Origin: Nansenia antarctica
Lineage: Eukaryota > Chordata > Actinopteri > Argentiniformes > Microstomatidae
Length of the DNA stretch: 64,000 nucleotides
Assembly (NCBI GenBank): GCA_963989245.1
Contig: OZ022351.1
Span: 12,064,412 to 12,128,411, forward strand
Direction: 5' to 3'
Under the pieces are notes generated by a model. It saw only the letters and a program-made list of their open reading frames with translations. It searched no databases and was not told the DNA's origin. Below are positions 23,341-36,165 of this stretch, in pieces. The number at the start of each line of letters is the position of its first letter. Within the stretch, counting starts at the first letter, position 1. Both the position numbers and the translations under genes were made by a program.

Positions 23341-24357
23341 TAATAAGGCTCACAGAGACACGAACTAGCTAGCAGTAGTGGAACAGAGAAGATGGATATT
23401 AGAAAATGGCTAAAACCAAAGAATGCAAAAAAATAAAAAATCTACTTTGTTTTGAACCTTTACAGCTCTCCAATGGGATTCCAATCGAGAGCTGGTTCAT
23501 GGACAGAAATGACAACGAACTCCTGAAGCTGGTTCCCTTCCTGGAGAAGCTTGTGGAGATGAATGAAGACGTAAGGCCACATGTCCGAGAGCGGTTTCGT
23601 CTGCATGACCTCCTGCCCCCAGACTGAGCGCCCCTGAAACTGATAACTGGGTCGATCTCTGACGGGGGGCAGTCCAGATGAGGTGCTAAGTGAAGGGTTT
23701 AGACTCACCATCACACGCAAAGACCTCCAGACTCTCCGACACCTCAAATGGCTCAACGATGCGGTGAGTTGTTATCATCATGCACCACATATAGTGACAG
23801 ATTGCCGTACAGAACTGGAAAGAAGGGGGAAAAATAAGTAATAACGTAGAGATGTTTATTGTTTTCTAATTTTCAGCCATTGTCTTTGCCCTCTCCTCCA
23901 GGTCATAAACTTCTACATGAACCTGTTGGTGGAGCGCAGTAAAGACCCTAACCTGCCGACGGTCTACACCTTCAACACCTTCTTCTTTCCCCAGCTGCGC
24001 AGTTTCGGTTACTCGGCTGTCCGCCGCTGGACTAAGAACATGGACATCTTCTCAGTGGACATACTGCTCGTACCCGTCCACCTGGGGAAGCACTGGTGCC
24101 TTGTTCATGCTTGGTAAATGCAATGTTAACAAATGGGTGAAATCTTTATTCATACTTATATAAAGCGATTATAAATGGCAATCTTTTTGTGAGAATTGTG
24201 CAAATACAGCCACAGGGCAATCTGGGTATTGCAAAAATGATTACATTAGATTTTCGAGGTTTTACGACTGAGGTCCCAGGTTCTTTCGCCAAGAATCACA
24301 GCAATCTTTCAAAGTATTCACCGGTAAGTACAGAATGAGCAAGCGCAAGATGACCTG
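23341..24357 (+). repeat. L monomer 31
   Basis: CTDSPL2 tail 23466-23627. Confidence 0.93.
23677..24113 (+). pseudogene. SENP1-like fragment, copy 15
   Basis: Exons 23677-23763 and 23902-24113. Confidence 0.88.
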
Positions 24358-24926
24358 TAATAAGGCTCACAGAGACACGAACTAGCTAGCAGTAGTGGAA
24401 CAGAGAAGATGGATATTAGAAAATGGCTAAAACCAAAGAATGCAAAAAAAAAAAAAAATACTTTGTTTTGAACCTTTACAGCTCTCCAATGGGATTCCAA
24501 TCGAGAGCTGGTTCATGGACAGAAATGACAACGAACTCCTGAAGCTGGTTCCCTTCCTGGAGAAGCTTGTGGAGATGAATGAAGACGTAAGGCCACATGT
24601 CCGAGAGCGGTTTCGTCTGCATGACCTCCTGCCCCCAGACTGAGCGCCCCTGCTACGTCCTCCATGAGGACCACCTCTACCTCAGGCTACTGCAAGTATG
24701 AGCCACAATTACATCATTGTTATTTTGAATGAAAAAATAATCGCTAGCAGTAGTAGAACAGAGAAGATGGATATTAGGAAAAAGGCTAAATACAAAGAAT
24801 GCAACCGTCCAAATTAAAGAGACTGATAACCTAACAGAATTACCACAGGTTCTTTCGCCACGAATCACAGCAATCTTTCAAAGTATTCACCGGTAAGTAC
24901 AGAATGAGCAAGCGCAAGATGACCTG
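24358..24926 (+). repeat. S monomer 32
   Basis: CTDSPL2 tail 24482-24643. Confidence 0.93.
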
Positions 24927-25943
24927 TAATAAGGCTCACAGAGACACGAACTAGCTAGCAGTAGTGGAACAGAGAAGATGGATATTAGAAAATGGCTAAA
25001 ACCAAAGAATGCAAAAAAATAAAAAATCTACTTTGTTTTGAACCTTTACAGCTCTCCAATGGGATTCCAATCGAGAGCTGGTTCATGGACAGAAATGACA
25101 ACGAACTCCTGAAGCTGGTTCCCTTCCTGGAGAAGCTTGTGGAGATGAATGAAGACGTAAGGCCACATGTCCGAGAGCGGTTTCGTCTGCATGACCTCCT
25201 GCCCCCAGACTGAGCGCCCCTGAAACTGATAACTGGATCGATCTCTGACGGGGGGCAGTCCAGATGAGGTGCTAAGTGAAGGGTTTAGACTCACCATCAC
25301 ACGCAAAGACCTCCAGACTCTCCGACACCTCAAATGGCTCAACGATGCGGTGAGTTGTTATCATCATGCACCACATATATTGACAGATTGCCGTACAGAA
25401 CTGGAAAGAAGGGGGAAAAATAAGTAATAACGTAGAGATGTTTATTGTTTTCTAATTTTCAGCCATTGTCTTTGCCCTCTCCTCCAGGTCATAAACTTCT
25501 ACATGAACCTGTTGGTGGAGCGCAGTAAAGACCCTAACCTGCCGACGGTCTACACCTTCAACACCTTCTTCTTTCCCCAGCTGCGCAGTTTCGGTTACTC
25601 GGCTGTCCGCCGCTGGACTAAGAACATGGACATCTTCTCAGTGGACATACTGCTCGTACCCGTCCACCTGGGGAAGCACTGGTGCCTTGTTCATGCTTGG
25701 TAAATGCAATGTTAACAAATGGGTGAAATCTTTATTCATACTTATATAAAGCGATTATAAATGGCAATCTTTTTGTGAGAATTGTGCAAATACAGCCACA
25801 GGGCAATCTGGGTATTGCAAAAATGATTACATTAGATTTTCGAGGTTTTACGACTGAGGTCCCAGGTTCTTTCGCCAAGAATCACAGCAATCTTTCAAAG
25901 TATTCACCGGTAAGTACAGAATGAGCAAGCGCAAGATGACCTG
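24927..25943 (+). repeat. L monomer 33
   Basis: CTDSPL2 tail 25052-25213. actggatcg variant just upstream of exon A. Confidence 0.93.
25263..25699 (+). pseudogene. SENP1-like fragment, copy 16
   Basis: Exons 25263-25349 and 25488-25699; tatattgac intron variant. Confidence 0.88.
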
Positions 25944-26512
25944 TAATAAGGCTCACAGAGACACGAACTAGCTAGCAGTAGTGGAACAGAGAAGATGGAT
26001 ATTAGAAAATGGCTAAAACCAAAGAATGCAAAAAAAAAAAAAACTACTTTGTTTTGAACCTTTACAGCTCTCCAATGGGATTCCAATCGAGAGCTGGTTC
26101 ATGGACAGAAATGACAACGAACTCCTGAAGCTGGTTCCCTTCCTGGAGAAGCTTGTGGAGATGAATGAAGACGTAAGGCCACATGTCCGAGAGCGGTTTC
26201 GTCTGCATGACCTCCTGCCCCCAGACTGAGCGCCCCTGCTACGTCCTCCATGAGGACCACCTCTACCTCAGGCTACTGCAAGTATGAGCCACAATTACAT
26301 CATTGTTATTTTGAATGAAAAAATAATCGCTAGCAGTAGTAGAACAGAGAAGATGGATATTAGGAAAAAGGCTAAATACAAAGAATGCAACCGTCCAAAT
26401 TAAAGAGACTGATAACCTAACAGAATTACCACAGGTTCTTTCGCCACGAATCACAGCAATCTTTCAAAGTATTCACCGGTAAGTACAGAATGAGCAAGCG
26501 CAAGATGACCTG
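25944..26512 (+). repeat. S monomer 34
   Basis: CTDSPL2 tail 26068-26229. Confidence 0.93.
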
Positions 26513-27529
26513 TAATAAGGCTCACAGAGACACGAACTAGCTAGCAGTAGTGGAACAGAGAAGATGGATATTAGAAAATGGCTAAAACCAAAGAATGCAA
26601 AAAAATAAAAAATCTACTTTGTTTTGAACCTTTACAACTCTCCAATGGGATTCCAATCGAGAGCTGGTTCATGGACAGAAATGACAACGAACTCCTGAAG
26701 CTGGTTCCCTTCCAGGAGAAGCTTGTGGAGATGAATGAAGACGTAAGGCCACATGTCCGAGAGCGGTTTCGTCTGCATGACCTCCTGCCCCCAGACTGAG
26801 CGCCCCTGAAACTGATAACTGGGTCGATCTCTGACGGGGGGCAGTCCAGATGAGGTGCTAAGTGAAGGGTTTAGACTCACCATCACACGCAAAGACCTCC
26901 AGACTCTCCGACACCTCAAATGGCTCAACGATGCGGTGAGTTGTTATCATCATGCACCACATATAGTGACAGATTGCCGTACAGAACTGGAAAGAAGGGG
27001 GAAAAATAAGTAATAACGTAGAGATGTTTATTGTTTTCTAATTTTCAGCCATTGTCTTTGCCCTCTCCTCCAGGTCATAAACTTCTACATGAACCTGTTG
27101 GTGGAGCGCAGTAAAGACCCTAACCTGCCGACGGTCTACACCTTCAACACCTTCTTCTTTCCCCAGCTGCGCAGTTTCGGTTACTCGGCTGTCCGCCGCT
27201 GGACTAAGAACATGGACATCTTCTCAGTGGACATACTGCTCGTACCCGTCCACCTGGGGAAGCACTGGTGCCTTGTTCATGCTTGGTAAATGCAATGTTA
27301 ACAAATGGGTGAAATCTTTATTCATACTTATATAAAGCGATTATAAATGGCAATCTTTTTGTGAGAATTGTGCAAATACAGCCACAGGGCAATCTGGGTA
27401 TTGCAAAAATGATTACATTAGATTTTCGAGGTTTTACGACTGAGGTCCCAGGTTCTTTCGCCAAGAATCACAGCAATCTTTCAAAGTATTCACCGGTAAG
27501 TACAGAATGAGCAAGCGCAAGATGACCTG
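26513..27529 (+). repeat. L monomer 35
   Basis: CTDSPL2 tail 26638-26799. The acceptor is destroyed (tttacaa for tttacag) and VPFLEK is changed to VPFQEK. Confidence 0.93.
26849..27285 (+). pseudogene. SENP1-like fragment, copy 17
   Basis: Exons 26849-26935 and 27074-27285. Confidence 0.88.
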
Positions 27530-28098
27530 TAATAAGGCTCACAGAGACACGAACTAGCTAGCAGTAGTGGAACAGAGAAGATGGATATTAGAAAATGGCT
27601 AAAACCAAAGAATGCAACAAAAAAAAAAACTACTTTGTTTTGAACCTTTACAGCTCTCCAATGGGATTCCAATCGAGAGCTGGTTCATGGACAGAAATGA
27701 CAACGAACTCCTGAAGCTGGTTCCCTTCCTGGAGAAGCTTGTGGAGATGAATGAAGATGTAAGGCCACATGTCCGAGAGCGGTTTCGTCTGCATGACCTC
27801 CTGCCCCCAGACTGAGCGCCCCTGCTACGTCCTCCATGAGGACCACCTCTACCTCAGGCTACTGCAAGTATGAGCCACAATTACATCATTGTTATTTTGA
27901 ATGAAAAAATAATCGCTAGCAGTAGTAGAACAGAGAAGATGGATATTAGGAAAAAGGCTAAATACAAAGAATGCAACCGTCCAAATTAAAGAGACTGATA
28001 ACCTAACAGAATTACCACAGGTTCTTTCGCCACGAATCACAGCAATCTTTCAAAGTATTCACCGGTAAGTACAGAATGAGCAAGCGCAAGATGACCTG
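27530..28098 (+). repeat. S monomer 36
   Basis: CTDSPL2 tail 27654-27815. A-tract begins caacaaaa. Confidence 0.93.
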
Positions 28099-29115
28099 TA
28101 ATAAGGCTCACAGAGACACGAACTAGCTAGCAGTAGTGGAACAGAGAAGATGGATATTAGAAAATGGCTAAAACCAAAGAATGCAAAAAAATAAAAAATC
28201 TACTTTGTTTTGAACCTTTACAGCTCTCCAATGGGATTCCAATCGAGAGCTGGTTCATGGACAGAAATGACAACGAACTCCTGAAGCTGGTTCCCTTCCT
28301 GGAGAAGCTTGTGGAGATGAATGAAGACGTAAGGCCACATGTCCGAGAGCGGTTTCGTCTGCATGACCTCCTGCCCCCAGACTGAGCGCCCCTGAAACTG
28401 ATAACTGGGTCGATCTCTGACGGGGGGCAGTCCAGATGAGGTGCTAAGTGAAGGGTTTAGACTCACCATCACACGCAAAGACCTCCAGACTCTCCGACAC
28501 CTCAAATGGCTCAACGATGCGGTGAGTTGTTATCATCATGCACCACATATAGTGACAGATTGCCGTACAGAACTGGAAAGAAGGGGGAAAAATAAGTAAT
28601 AACGTAGAGATGTTTATTGTTTTCTAATTTTCAGCCATTGTCTTTGCCCTCTCCTCCAGGTCATAAACTTCTACATGAACCTGTTGGTGGAGCGCAGTAA
28701 AGACCCTAACCTGCCGACGGTCTACACCTTCAACACCTTCTTCTTTCCCCAGCTGCGCAGTTTCGGTTACTCGGCTGTCCGCCGCTGGACTAAGAACATG
28801 GACATCTTCTCAGTGGACATACTGCTCGTACCCGTCCACCTGGGGAAGCACTGGTGCCTTGTTCATGCTTGGTAAATGCAATGTTAACAAATGGGTGAAA
28901 TCTTTATTCATACTTATATAAAGCGATTATAAATGGCAATCTTTTTGTGAGAATTGTGCAAATACAGCCACAGGGCAATCTGGGTATTGCAAAAATGATT
29001 ACATTAGATTTTCGAGGTTTTACGACTGAGGTCCCAGGTTCTTTCGCCAAGAATCACAGCAATCTTTCAAAGTATTCACCGGTAAGTACAGAATGAGCAA
29101 GCGCAAGATGACCTG
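28099..29115 (+). repeat. L monomer 37
   Basis: CTDSPL2 tail 28224-28385. Confidence 0.93.
28435..28871 (+). pseudogene. SENP1-like fragment, copy 18
   Basis: Exons 28435-28521 and 28660-28871. Confidence 0.88.
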
Positions 29116-29684
29116 TAATAAGGCTCACAGAGACACGAACTAGCTAGCAGTAGTGGAACAGAGAAGATGGATATTAGAAAATGGCTAAAACCAAAGAATG
29201 CAAAAAAAAAAAAAACTACTTTGTTTTGAACCTTTACAGCTCTCCAATGGGATTCCAATCGAGAGCTGGTTCATGGACAGAAATGACAACGAACTCCTGA
29301 AGCTGGTTCCCTTCCTGGAGAAGCTTGTGGAGATGAATGAAGACGTAAGGCCACATGTCCGAGAGCGGTTTCGTCTGCATGACCTCCTGCCCCCAGACTG
29401 AGCGCCCCTGCTACGTCCTCCATGAGGACCACCTCTACCTCAGGCTACTGCAAGTATGAGCCACAATTACATCATTGTTATTTTGAATGAAAAAATAATC
29501 GCTAGCAGTAGTAGAACAGAGAAGATGGATATTAGGAAAAAGGCTAAATACAAAGAATGCAACCGTCCAAATTAAAGAGACTGATAACCTAACAGAATTA
29601 CCACAGGTTCTTTCGCCACGAATCACAGCAATCTTTCAAAGTATTCACCGGTAAGTACAGAATGAGCAAGCGCAAGATGACCTG
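29116..29684 (+). repeat. S monomer 38
   Basis: CTDSPL2 tail 29240-29401. Confidence 0.93.
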
Positions 29685-30701
29685 TAATAAGGCTCACAGA
29701 GACACGAACTAGCTAGCAGTAGTGGAACAGAGAAGATGGATATTAGAAAATGGCTAAAACCAAAGAATGCAAAAAAATAAAAAATCTACTTTGTTTTGAA
29801 CCTTTACAGCTCTCCAATGGGATTCCAATCGAGAGCTGGTTCATGGACAGAAATGACAACGAACTCCTGAAGCTGGTTCCCTTCCTGGAGAAGCTTGTGG
29901 AGATGAATGAAGACGTAAGGCCACATGTCCGAGAGCGGTTTCGTCTGCATGACCTCCTGCCCCCAGACTGAGCGCCCCTGAAACTGATAACTGGGTCGAT
30001 CTCTGACGGGGGGCAGTCCAGATGAGGTGCTAAGTGAAGGGTTTAGACTCACCATCACACGCAAAGACCTCCAGACTCTCCGACACCTCAAATGGCTCAA
30101 CGATGCGGTGAGTTGTTATCATCATGCACCACATATAGTGACAGATTGCCGTACAGAACTGGAAAGAAGGGGGAAAAATAAGTAATAACGTAGAGATGTT
30201 TATTGTTTTCTAATTTTCAGCCATTGTCTTTGCCCTCTCCTCCAGGTCATAAACTTCTACATGAACCTGTTGGTGGAGCGCAGTAAAGACCCTAACCTGC
30301 CGACGGTCTACACCTTCAACACCTTCTTCTTTCCCCAGCTGCGCAGTTTCGGTTACCCGGCTGTCCGCCGCTGGACTAAGAACATGGACATCTTCTCAGT
30401 GGACATACTGCTCGTACCCGTCCACCTGGGGAAGCACTGGTGCCTTGTTCATGCTTGGTAAATGCAATGTTAACAAATGGGTGAAATCTTTATTCATACT
30501 TATATAAAGCGATTATAAATGGCAATCTTTTTGTGAGAATTGTGCAAATACAGCCACAGGGCAATCTGGGTATTGCAAAAATGATTACATTAGATTTTCG
30601 AGGTTTTACGACTGAGGTCCCAGGTTCTTTCGCCAAGAATCACAGCAATCTTTCAAAGTATTCACCGGTAAGTACAGAATGAGCAAGCGCAAGATGACCT
30701 G
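29685..30701 (+). repeat. L monomer 39
   Basis: CTDSPL2 tail 29810-29971. Confidence 0.93.
30021..30457 (+). pseudogene. SENP1-like fragment, copy 19
   Basis: Exons 30021-30107 and 30246-30457. Exon B has a Ser-to-Pro change (GYPAVRRW). Confidence 0.88.
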
Positions 30702-31270
30702 TAATAAGGCTCACAGAGACACGAACTAGCTAGCAGTAGTGGAACAGAGAAGACTGATATTAGAAAATGGCTAAAACCAAAGAATGCAAAAAAAAAAAAA
30801 AAAACTTTGTTTTGAACCTTTACAGCTCTCCAATGGGATTCCAATCGAGAGCTGGTTCATGGACAGAAATGACAACGAACTCCTGAAGCTGGTTCCCTTC
30901 CTGGAGAAGCTTGTGGAGATGAATGAAGACGTAAGGCCACATGTCCGAGAGCGGTTTCGTCTGCATGACCTCCTGCCCCCAGACTGAGCGCCCCTGCTAC
31001 GTCCTCCATGAGGACCACCTCTACCTCAGGCTACTGCAAGTATGAGCCACAATTACATCATTGTTATTTTGAATGAAAAAATAATCGCTAGCAGTAGTAG
31101 AACAGAGAAGATGGATATTAGGAAAAAGGCTAAATACAAAGAATGCAACCGTCCAAATTAAAGAGACTGATAACCTAACAGAGTTACCACAGGTTCTTTC
31201 GCCACGAATCACAGCAATCTTTCAAAGTATTCACCGGTAAGTACAGAATGAGCAAGCGCAAGATGACCTG
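30702..31270 (+). repeat. S monomer 40
   Basis: CTDSPL2 tail 30826-30987. gaagactgatatt removes the MDIRK start codon. Confidence 0.93.
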
Positions 31271-32287
31271 TAATAAGGCTCACAGAGACACGAACTAGCT
31301 AGCAGTAGTGGAACAGAGAAGATGGATATTAGAAAATGGCTCAAACCAAAGAATGCAAAAAAATAAAAAATCTACTTTGTTTTGAACCTTTACAGCTCTC
31401 CAATGGGATTCCAATCGAGAGCTGGTTCATGGACAGAAATGACAACGAACTCCTGAAGCTGGTTCCCTTCCTGGAGAAGCTTGTGGAGATGAATGAAGAC
31501 GTAAGGCCACATGTCCGAGAGCGGTTTCGTCTGCATGACCTCCTGCCCCCAGACTGAGCGCCCCTGAAACTGATAACTGGGTCGATCTCTGACGGGGGGC
31601 AGTCCAGATGAGGTGCTAAGTGAAGGGTTTAGACTCACCATCACACGCAAAGACCTCCAGACTCTCCGACACCTCAAATGGCTCAACGATGCGGTGAGTT
31701 GTTATCATCATGCACCACATATAGTGACAGATTGCCGTACAGAACTGGAAAGAAGGTGGAAAAATAAGTAATAACGTAGAGATGTTTATTGTTTTCTAAT
31801 TTTCAGCCATTGTCTTTGCCCTCTCCTCCAGGTCATAAACTTCTACATGAACCTGTTGGTGGAGCGCAGTAAAGACCCTAACCTGCCGACGGTCTACACC
31901 TTCAACACCTTCTTCTTTCCCCAGCTGCGCAGTTTCGGTTACTCGGCTGTCCGCCGCTGGACTAAGAACATGGACATCTTCTCAGTGGACATACTGCTCG
32001 TACCCGTCCACCTGGGGAAGCACTGGTGCCTTGTTCATGCTTGGTAAATGCAATGTTAACAAATGGGTGAAATCTTTATTCATACTTATATAAAGCGATT
32101 ATAAATGGCAATCTTTTTGTGAGAATTGTGCAAATACAGCCACAGGGCAATCTGGGTATTGCAAAAATGATTACATTAGATTTTCGAGGTTTTACGACTG
32201 AGGTCCCAGGTTCTTTCGCCAAGAATCACAGCAATCTTTCAAAGTATTCACCGGTAAGTACAGAATGAGCAAGCGCAAGATGACCTG
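31271..32287 (+). repeat. L monomer 41
   Basis: CTDSPL2 tail 31396-31557. ggctcaaacc variant. Confidence 0.93.
31607..32043 (+). pseudogene. SENP1-like fragment, copy 20
   Basis: Exons 31607-31693 and 31832-32043; gaaggtgg in the intron. Confidence 0.88.
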
Positions 32288-32856
32288 TAATAAGGCTCAC
32301 AGAGACACGAACTAGCTAGCAGTAGTGGAACAGAGAAGATGGATATTAGAAAATGGCTAAATCCAAAGAATGCAAAAAAAAAAAAAACTACTTTGTTTTG
32401 AACCTTTACAGCTCTCCAATGGGATTCCAATCGAGAGCTGGTTCATGGACAGAAATGACAACGAACTCCTGAAGCTGGTTCCCTTCCTGGAGAAGCTTGT
32501 GGAGATGAATGAAGACGTAAGGCCACATGTCCGAGAGCGGTTTCGTCTGCATGACCTCCTGCCCCCAGACTGAGCGTCCCTGCTACGTCCTCCATGAGGA
32601 CCACCTCTACCTCAGGCTACTGCAAGTATGAGCCACAATTACATCATTGTTATTTTGAATGAAAAAATAATCGCTAGCAGTTGTAGAACAGAGAAGATGG
32701 ATATTAGGAAAAAGGCTAAATACAAAGAATGCAACCGTCCAAATTAAAGAGACTGATAACCTAACAGAATTACCACAGGTTCTTTCGCCACGAATCACAG
32801 CAATCTTTCAAAGTATTCACCGGTAAGTACAGAATGAGCAAGCGCAAGATGACCTG
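32288..32856 (+). repeat. S monomer 42
   Basis: CTDSPL2 tail 32412-32573. Private changes ctaaatcc and gcagttgtag. Confidence 0.93.
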
Positions 32857-33212
32857 TAATAAGGCTCACAGAGACACGAACTAGCTAGCAGTAGTGGAAC
32901 AGAGAAGATGGATATTAGAAAATGGCTAAAACCAAAGAATGCAAAAAAATAAAAAATCTACTTTGTTTTGAACCTTTACAGCTCTCCAATGGGATTCCAA
33001 TCGAGAGCTGGTTCATGGACAGAAATGACAACGAACTCCTGAAGCTGGTTCCCTTCCTGGAGAAGCTTGTGGAGATGAATGAAGACGTAAGGCCACATGT
33101 CCGAGAGCGGTTTCGTCTGCATGACCTCCTGCCCCCAGACTGAGCGCCCCTGAAACTGATAACTGGGTCGATCTCTGACGGGGGGCAGTCCAGATGAGGT
33201 GCTAAGTGAAGG

Positions 33213-33220
33213 GTTTAGAC
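33213..33220. other. hAT target-site duplication, left copy
   Basis: GTTTAGAC; the same 8 bp lie at 33960-33967. Every other L monomer has this string once. Confidence 0.95.
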
Positions 33221-33959
33221 CAGGGGTCCCCAAACTTTTTTCTGTGAGGGCCACATCATTTTTCCTTTCTGTGATGGGGGGCCTGGGTCGGTCTCTAACA
33301 TAAAATAATATGGAACGGAGTGAAATGGAGGCGGTTGCGCAAAGCAATTGCGCGCAGGAGAGCACTGGTGGATGCAAACAAAGTCTAAACAGTTGAATTT
33401 GGATGGAATTTATACCTATAGTGATATGTCAATGAAATATAATCAGTTTTACAGTCTGATACATGAGGGAGGACCCTCATCATACACGGGGGGGACCCAT
33501 GAAGCAGGGCTGTCTGGGGGTCCTTAAACGAGCATCAAACACTTAATTTCTACCATTCTGGTGAATTGATATGCACCAATGTGTGACCTTTCTGCATCAA
33601 TTCATGGTGGAAATGTCATTATTTATGCAAAGGAAAACACAATATTCAGGCACCAGATGATCTAAATATAATGTAATATAATGCAATATAAGGCTCTCAG
33701 GCATTCTGTATTTTCAAATATGTATTCTCCTTGAGCAGTCAACATCAACTATCAGCTATTTCACTAGCAAAAACTAAAGATAACTTATTTGCGAAACAGC
33801 GCCCCCGCCACCACGTCGGCGCAGTGCCGCTATTGCAGTCAGAAATGAAAGAAATCCACCGAGTGCAACGCCTGTAGAAAATTGACGTTGTTCAAAGGGC
33901 CGGTCCAAGTGTGGGGGTGGGCCGTGTCCGGCCCGCGGGCCGTAGTTTGGGGACCCCTG
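33221..33959. mobile_element. Non-autonomous hAT-superfamily DNA transposon
   Basis: The 739-bp element has perfect 16-bp terminal inverted repeats (CAGGGGTCCCCAAACT at the left, its complement at the right) and an exact 8-bp target duplication GTTTAGAC at 33213-33220 and 33960-33967. The 8-bp duplication and the CAGGGGTCCCC terminus are typical of hAT elements. No transposase frame is visible inside; the interior is unrecognised, AT-rich in the middle and GC-rich near the right end. It occurs once, so it inserted after this monomer formed. Confidence 0.95.
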
Positions 33960-34620
33960 GTTTAGACTCACCATCACACGCAAAGACCTCCAGACTCTCC
34001 GACACCTCAAATGGCTCAACGATGCGGTGAGTTGTTATCATCATGCACCACATATAGTGACAGATTGCCGTACAGAACTGGAAAGAAGGGGGAAAAATAA
34101 GTAATAACGTAGAGATGTTTATTGTTTTCTAATTTTCAGCCATTGTCTTTGCCCTCTCCTCCAGGTCATAAACTTCTACATGAACCTGTTGGTGGAGCGC
34201 AGTAAAGACCCTAACCTGCCGACGGTCTACACCTTCAACACCTTCTTCTTTCCCCAGCTGCGCAGTTTCGGTTACTCGGCTGTCCGCCGCTGGACTAAGA
34301 ACATGGACATCTTCTCAGTGGACATACTGCTCGTACCCGTCCACCTGGGGAAGCACTGGTGCCTTGTTCATGCTTGGTAAATGCAATGTTAACAAATGGG
34401 TGAAATCTTTATTCATACTTATATAAAGCGATTATAAATGGCAATCTTTTTGTGAGAATTGTGCAAATACAGCCACAGGGCAATCTGGGTATTGCAAAAA
34501 TGATTACATTAGATTTTCGAGGTTTTACGACTGAGGTCCCAGGTTCTTTCGCCAAGAATCACAGCAATCTTTCAAAGTATTCACCGGTAAGTACAGAATG
34601 AGCAAGCGCAAGATGACCTG

Positions 34621-35189
34621 TAATAAGGCTCACAGAGACACGAACTAGCTAGCAGTAGTGGAACAGAGAAGATGGATATTAGAAAATGGCTAAAACCAAA
34701 GAATGCAACAAAAAAAAAAACTACTTTGTTTTGAACCTTTACAGCTCTCCAATGGGTTTCCAATCGAGAGCTGGTTCATGGACAGAAATGACAACGAACT
34801 CCTGAAGCTGGTTCCCTTCCTGGAGAAGCTTGTGGAGATGAATGAAGACGTAAGGCCACATGTCCGAGAGCGGTTTCGTCTGCATGACCTCCTGCCCCCA
34901 GACTGAGCGCCCCTGCTACGTCCTCCATGAGGACCACCTCTACCTCAGGCTACTGCAAGTATGAGCCACAATTACATCATTGTTATTTTGAATGAAAAAA
35001 TAATCGCTAGCAGTAGTAGAACAGAGAAGATGGATATTAGGAAAAAGGCTAAATACAAAGAATGCAACCGTCCAAATTAAAGAGACTGATAACCTAACAG
35101 AATTACCACAGGTTCTTTCGCCACGAATCAGAGCAATCTTTCAAAGTATTCACCGGTAAGTACAGAATGAGCAAGCGCAAGATGACCTG
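34621..35189 (+). repeat. S monomer 44
   Basis: CTDSPL2 tail 34745-34906, Ile-to-Phe (NGFPIES). caacaaaa A-tract start as in monomer 36; gaatcagagc in the tail. Confidence 0.93.
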
Positions 35190-36122
35190 TAATAAGGCTC
35201 ACAGAGACACGAACTAGCTAGCAGTAGTGGAACAGAGAAGATGGATATTAGAAAATGGCTAAAACCAAAGAATGCAAAAAAATAAAAAATCTACTTTGTT
35301 TTGAACCTTTACAGCTCTCCAATGGGATTCCAATCGAGAGCTGGTTCATGGACAGAAATGACAACGAACTCCTGAAGCTGGTTCCCTTCCTGGAGAAGCT
35401 TGTGGAGATGAATGAAGACGTAAGGCCACATGTCCGAGAGCGGTTTCGTCTGCATGACCTCCTGCCCCCAGACTGAGCGCCCCTGAAACTGATAACTGGG
35501 TCGATCTCTGACGGGGGGCAGTCCAGATGAGGTGCTAAGTGAAGGGTTTAGACTCACCATCACACGCAAAGACCTCCAGACTCTCCGACACCTCAAATGG
35601 CTCAACGATGCGGTGAGTTGTTATCATCATGCACCACATATAGTGACAGATTGCCGTACAGAACTGGAAAGAAGGGGGAAAAATAAGTAATAACGTAGAG
35701 ATGTTTATTGTTTTCTAATTTTCAGCCATTGTCTTTGCCCTCTCCTCCAGGTCATAAACTTCTACATGAACCTGTTGGTGGAGCGCAGTAAAGACCCTAA
35801 CCTGCCGACGGTCTACACCTTCAACACCTTCTTCTTTCCCCAGCTGCGCAGTTTCGGTTACTCGGCTGTCCGCCGCTGGACTAAGAACATGGACATCTTC
35901 TCAGTGGACATACTGCTCGTACCCGTCCACCTGGGGAAGCACTGGTGCCTTGTTCATGCTTGGTAAATGCAATGTTAACAAATGGGTGAAATCTTTATTC
36001 ATACTTATATAAAGCGATTATAAATGGCAATCTTTTTGTGAGAATTGTGCAAATACAGCCACAGGGCAATCTGGGTATTGCAAAAATGATTACATTAGAT
36101 TTTCGAGGTTTTACGACTGAGG
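35190..36122 (+). repeat. L monomer 45, tail replaced by X1
   Basis: CTDSPL2 tail 35315-35476. The unit stops after tttacgactgagg, where X1 continues cagtactattagg. Confidence 0.92.
35526..35962 (+). pseudogene. SENP1-like fragment, copy 22
   Basis: Exons 35526-35612 and 35751-35962. Confidence 0.88.
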
Positions 36123-36165
36123 CAGTACTATTAGGTGGTTAGATTTGACAGTTTTGATTTGACAG

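Larger units (their letters stand above)
14273..24926 (+). repeat. 5327-bp seven-monomer block duplicated in tandem
   Basis: 14273-19599 and 19600-24926 are both 5327 bp with order S-L-S-L-S-L-S. They share variants rare or absent elsewhere: ggcttaaacc (14911, 20238), final codon gag instead of gac before the CTDSPL2 stop (16145, 21472), ctgatgggggg (16748, 22075), agaatatgg (17493, 22820) and ggttatttcgcc (17937, 23264). No difference was noticed by eye. Confidence 0.93.
33193..34376 (+). pseudogene. SENP1-like fragment, copy 21, split by transposon
   Basis: Exon A is broken within its Phe-Arg-Leu codons: 33193-33220, insertion, then 33968-34026. Exon B is 34165-34376. This is the only copy with a disrupted exon A. 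Confidence 0.9.
32857..34620 (+). repeat. L monomer 43, interrupted by a hAT element
   Basis: CTDSPL2 tail 32982-33143. Lengthened to 1764 bp by the 739-bp insertion plus its 8-bp target duplication. Confidence 0.93.
24927..35189 (+). repeat. Regular L-S array, 1586-bp period
   Basis: L monomers start at 24927, 26513, 28099, 29685, 31271 and 32857, each exactly 1586 bp apart. The last L is lengthened by the hAT insertion. Most units here carry one or two private substitutions, so this stretch looks less recently homogenised than the duplicated blocks beside it. Confidence 0.93.

Noticed and set aside
32976..33377. 133-residue minus-strand frame
   Set aside because: Created by joining the antisense of the monomer to the hAT element; unique to the insertion and without recognisable domains.
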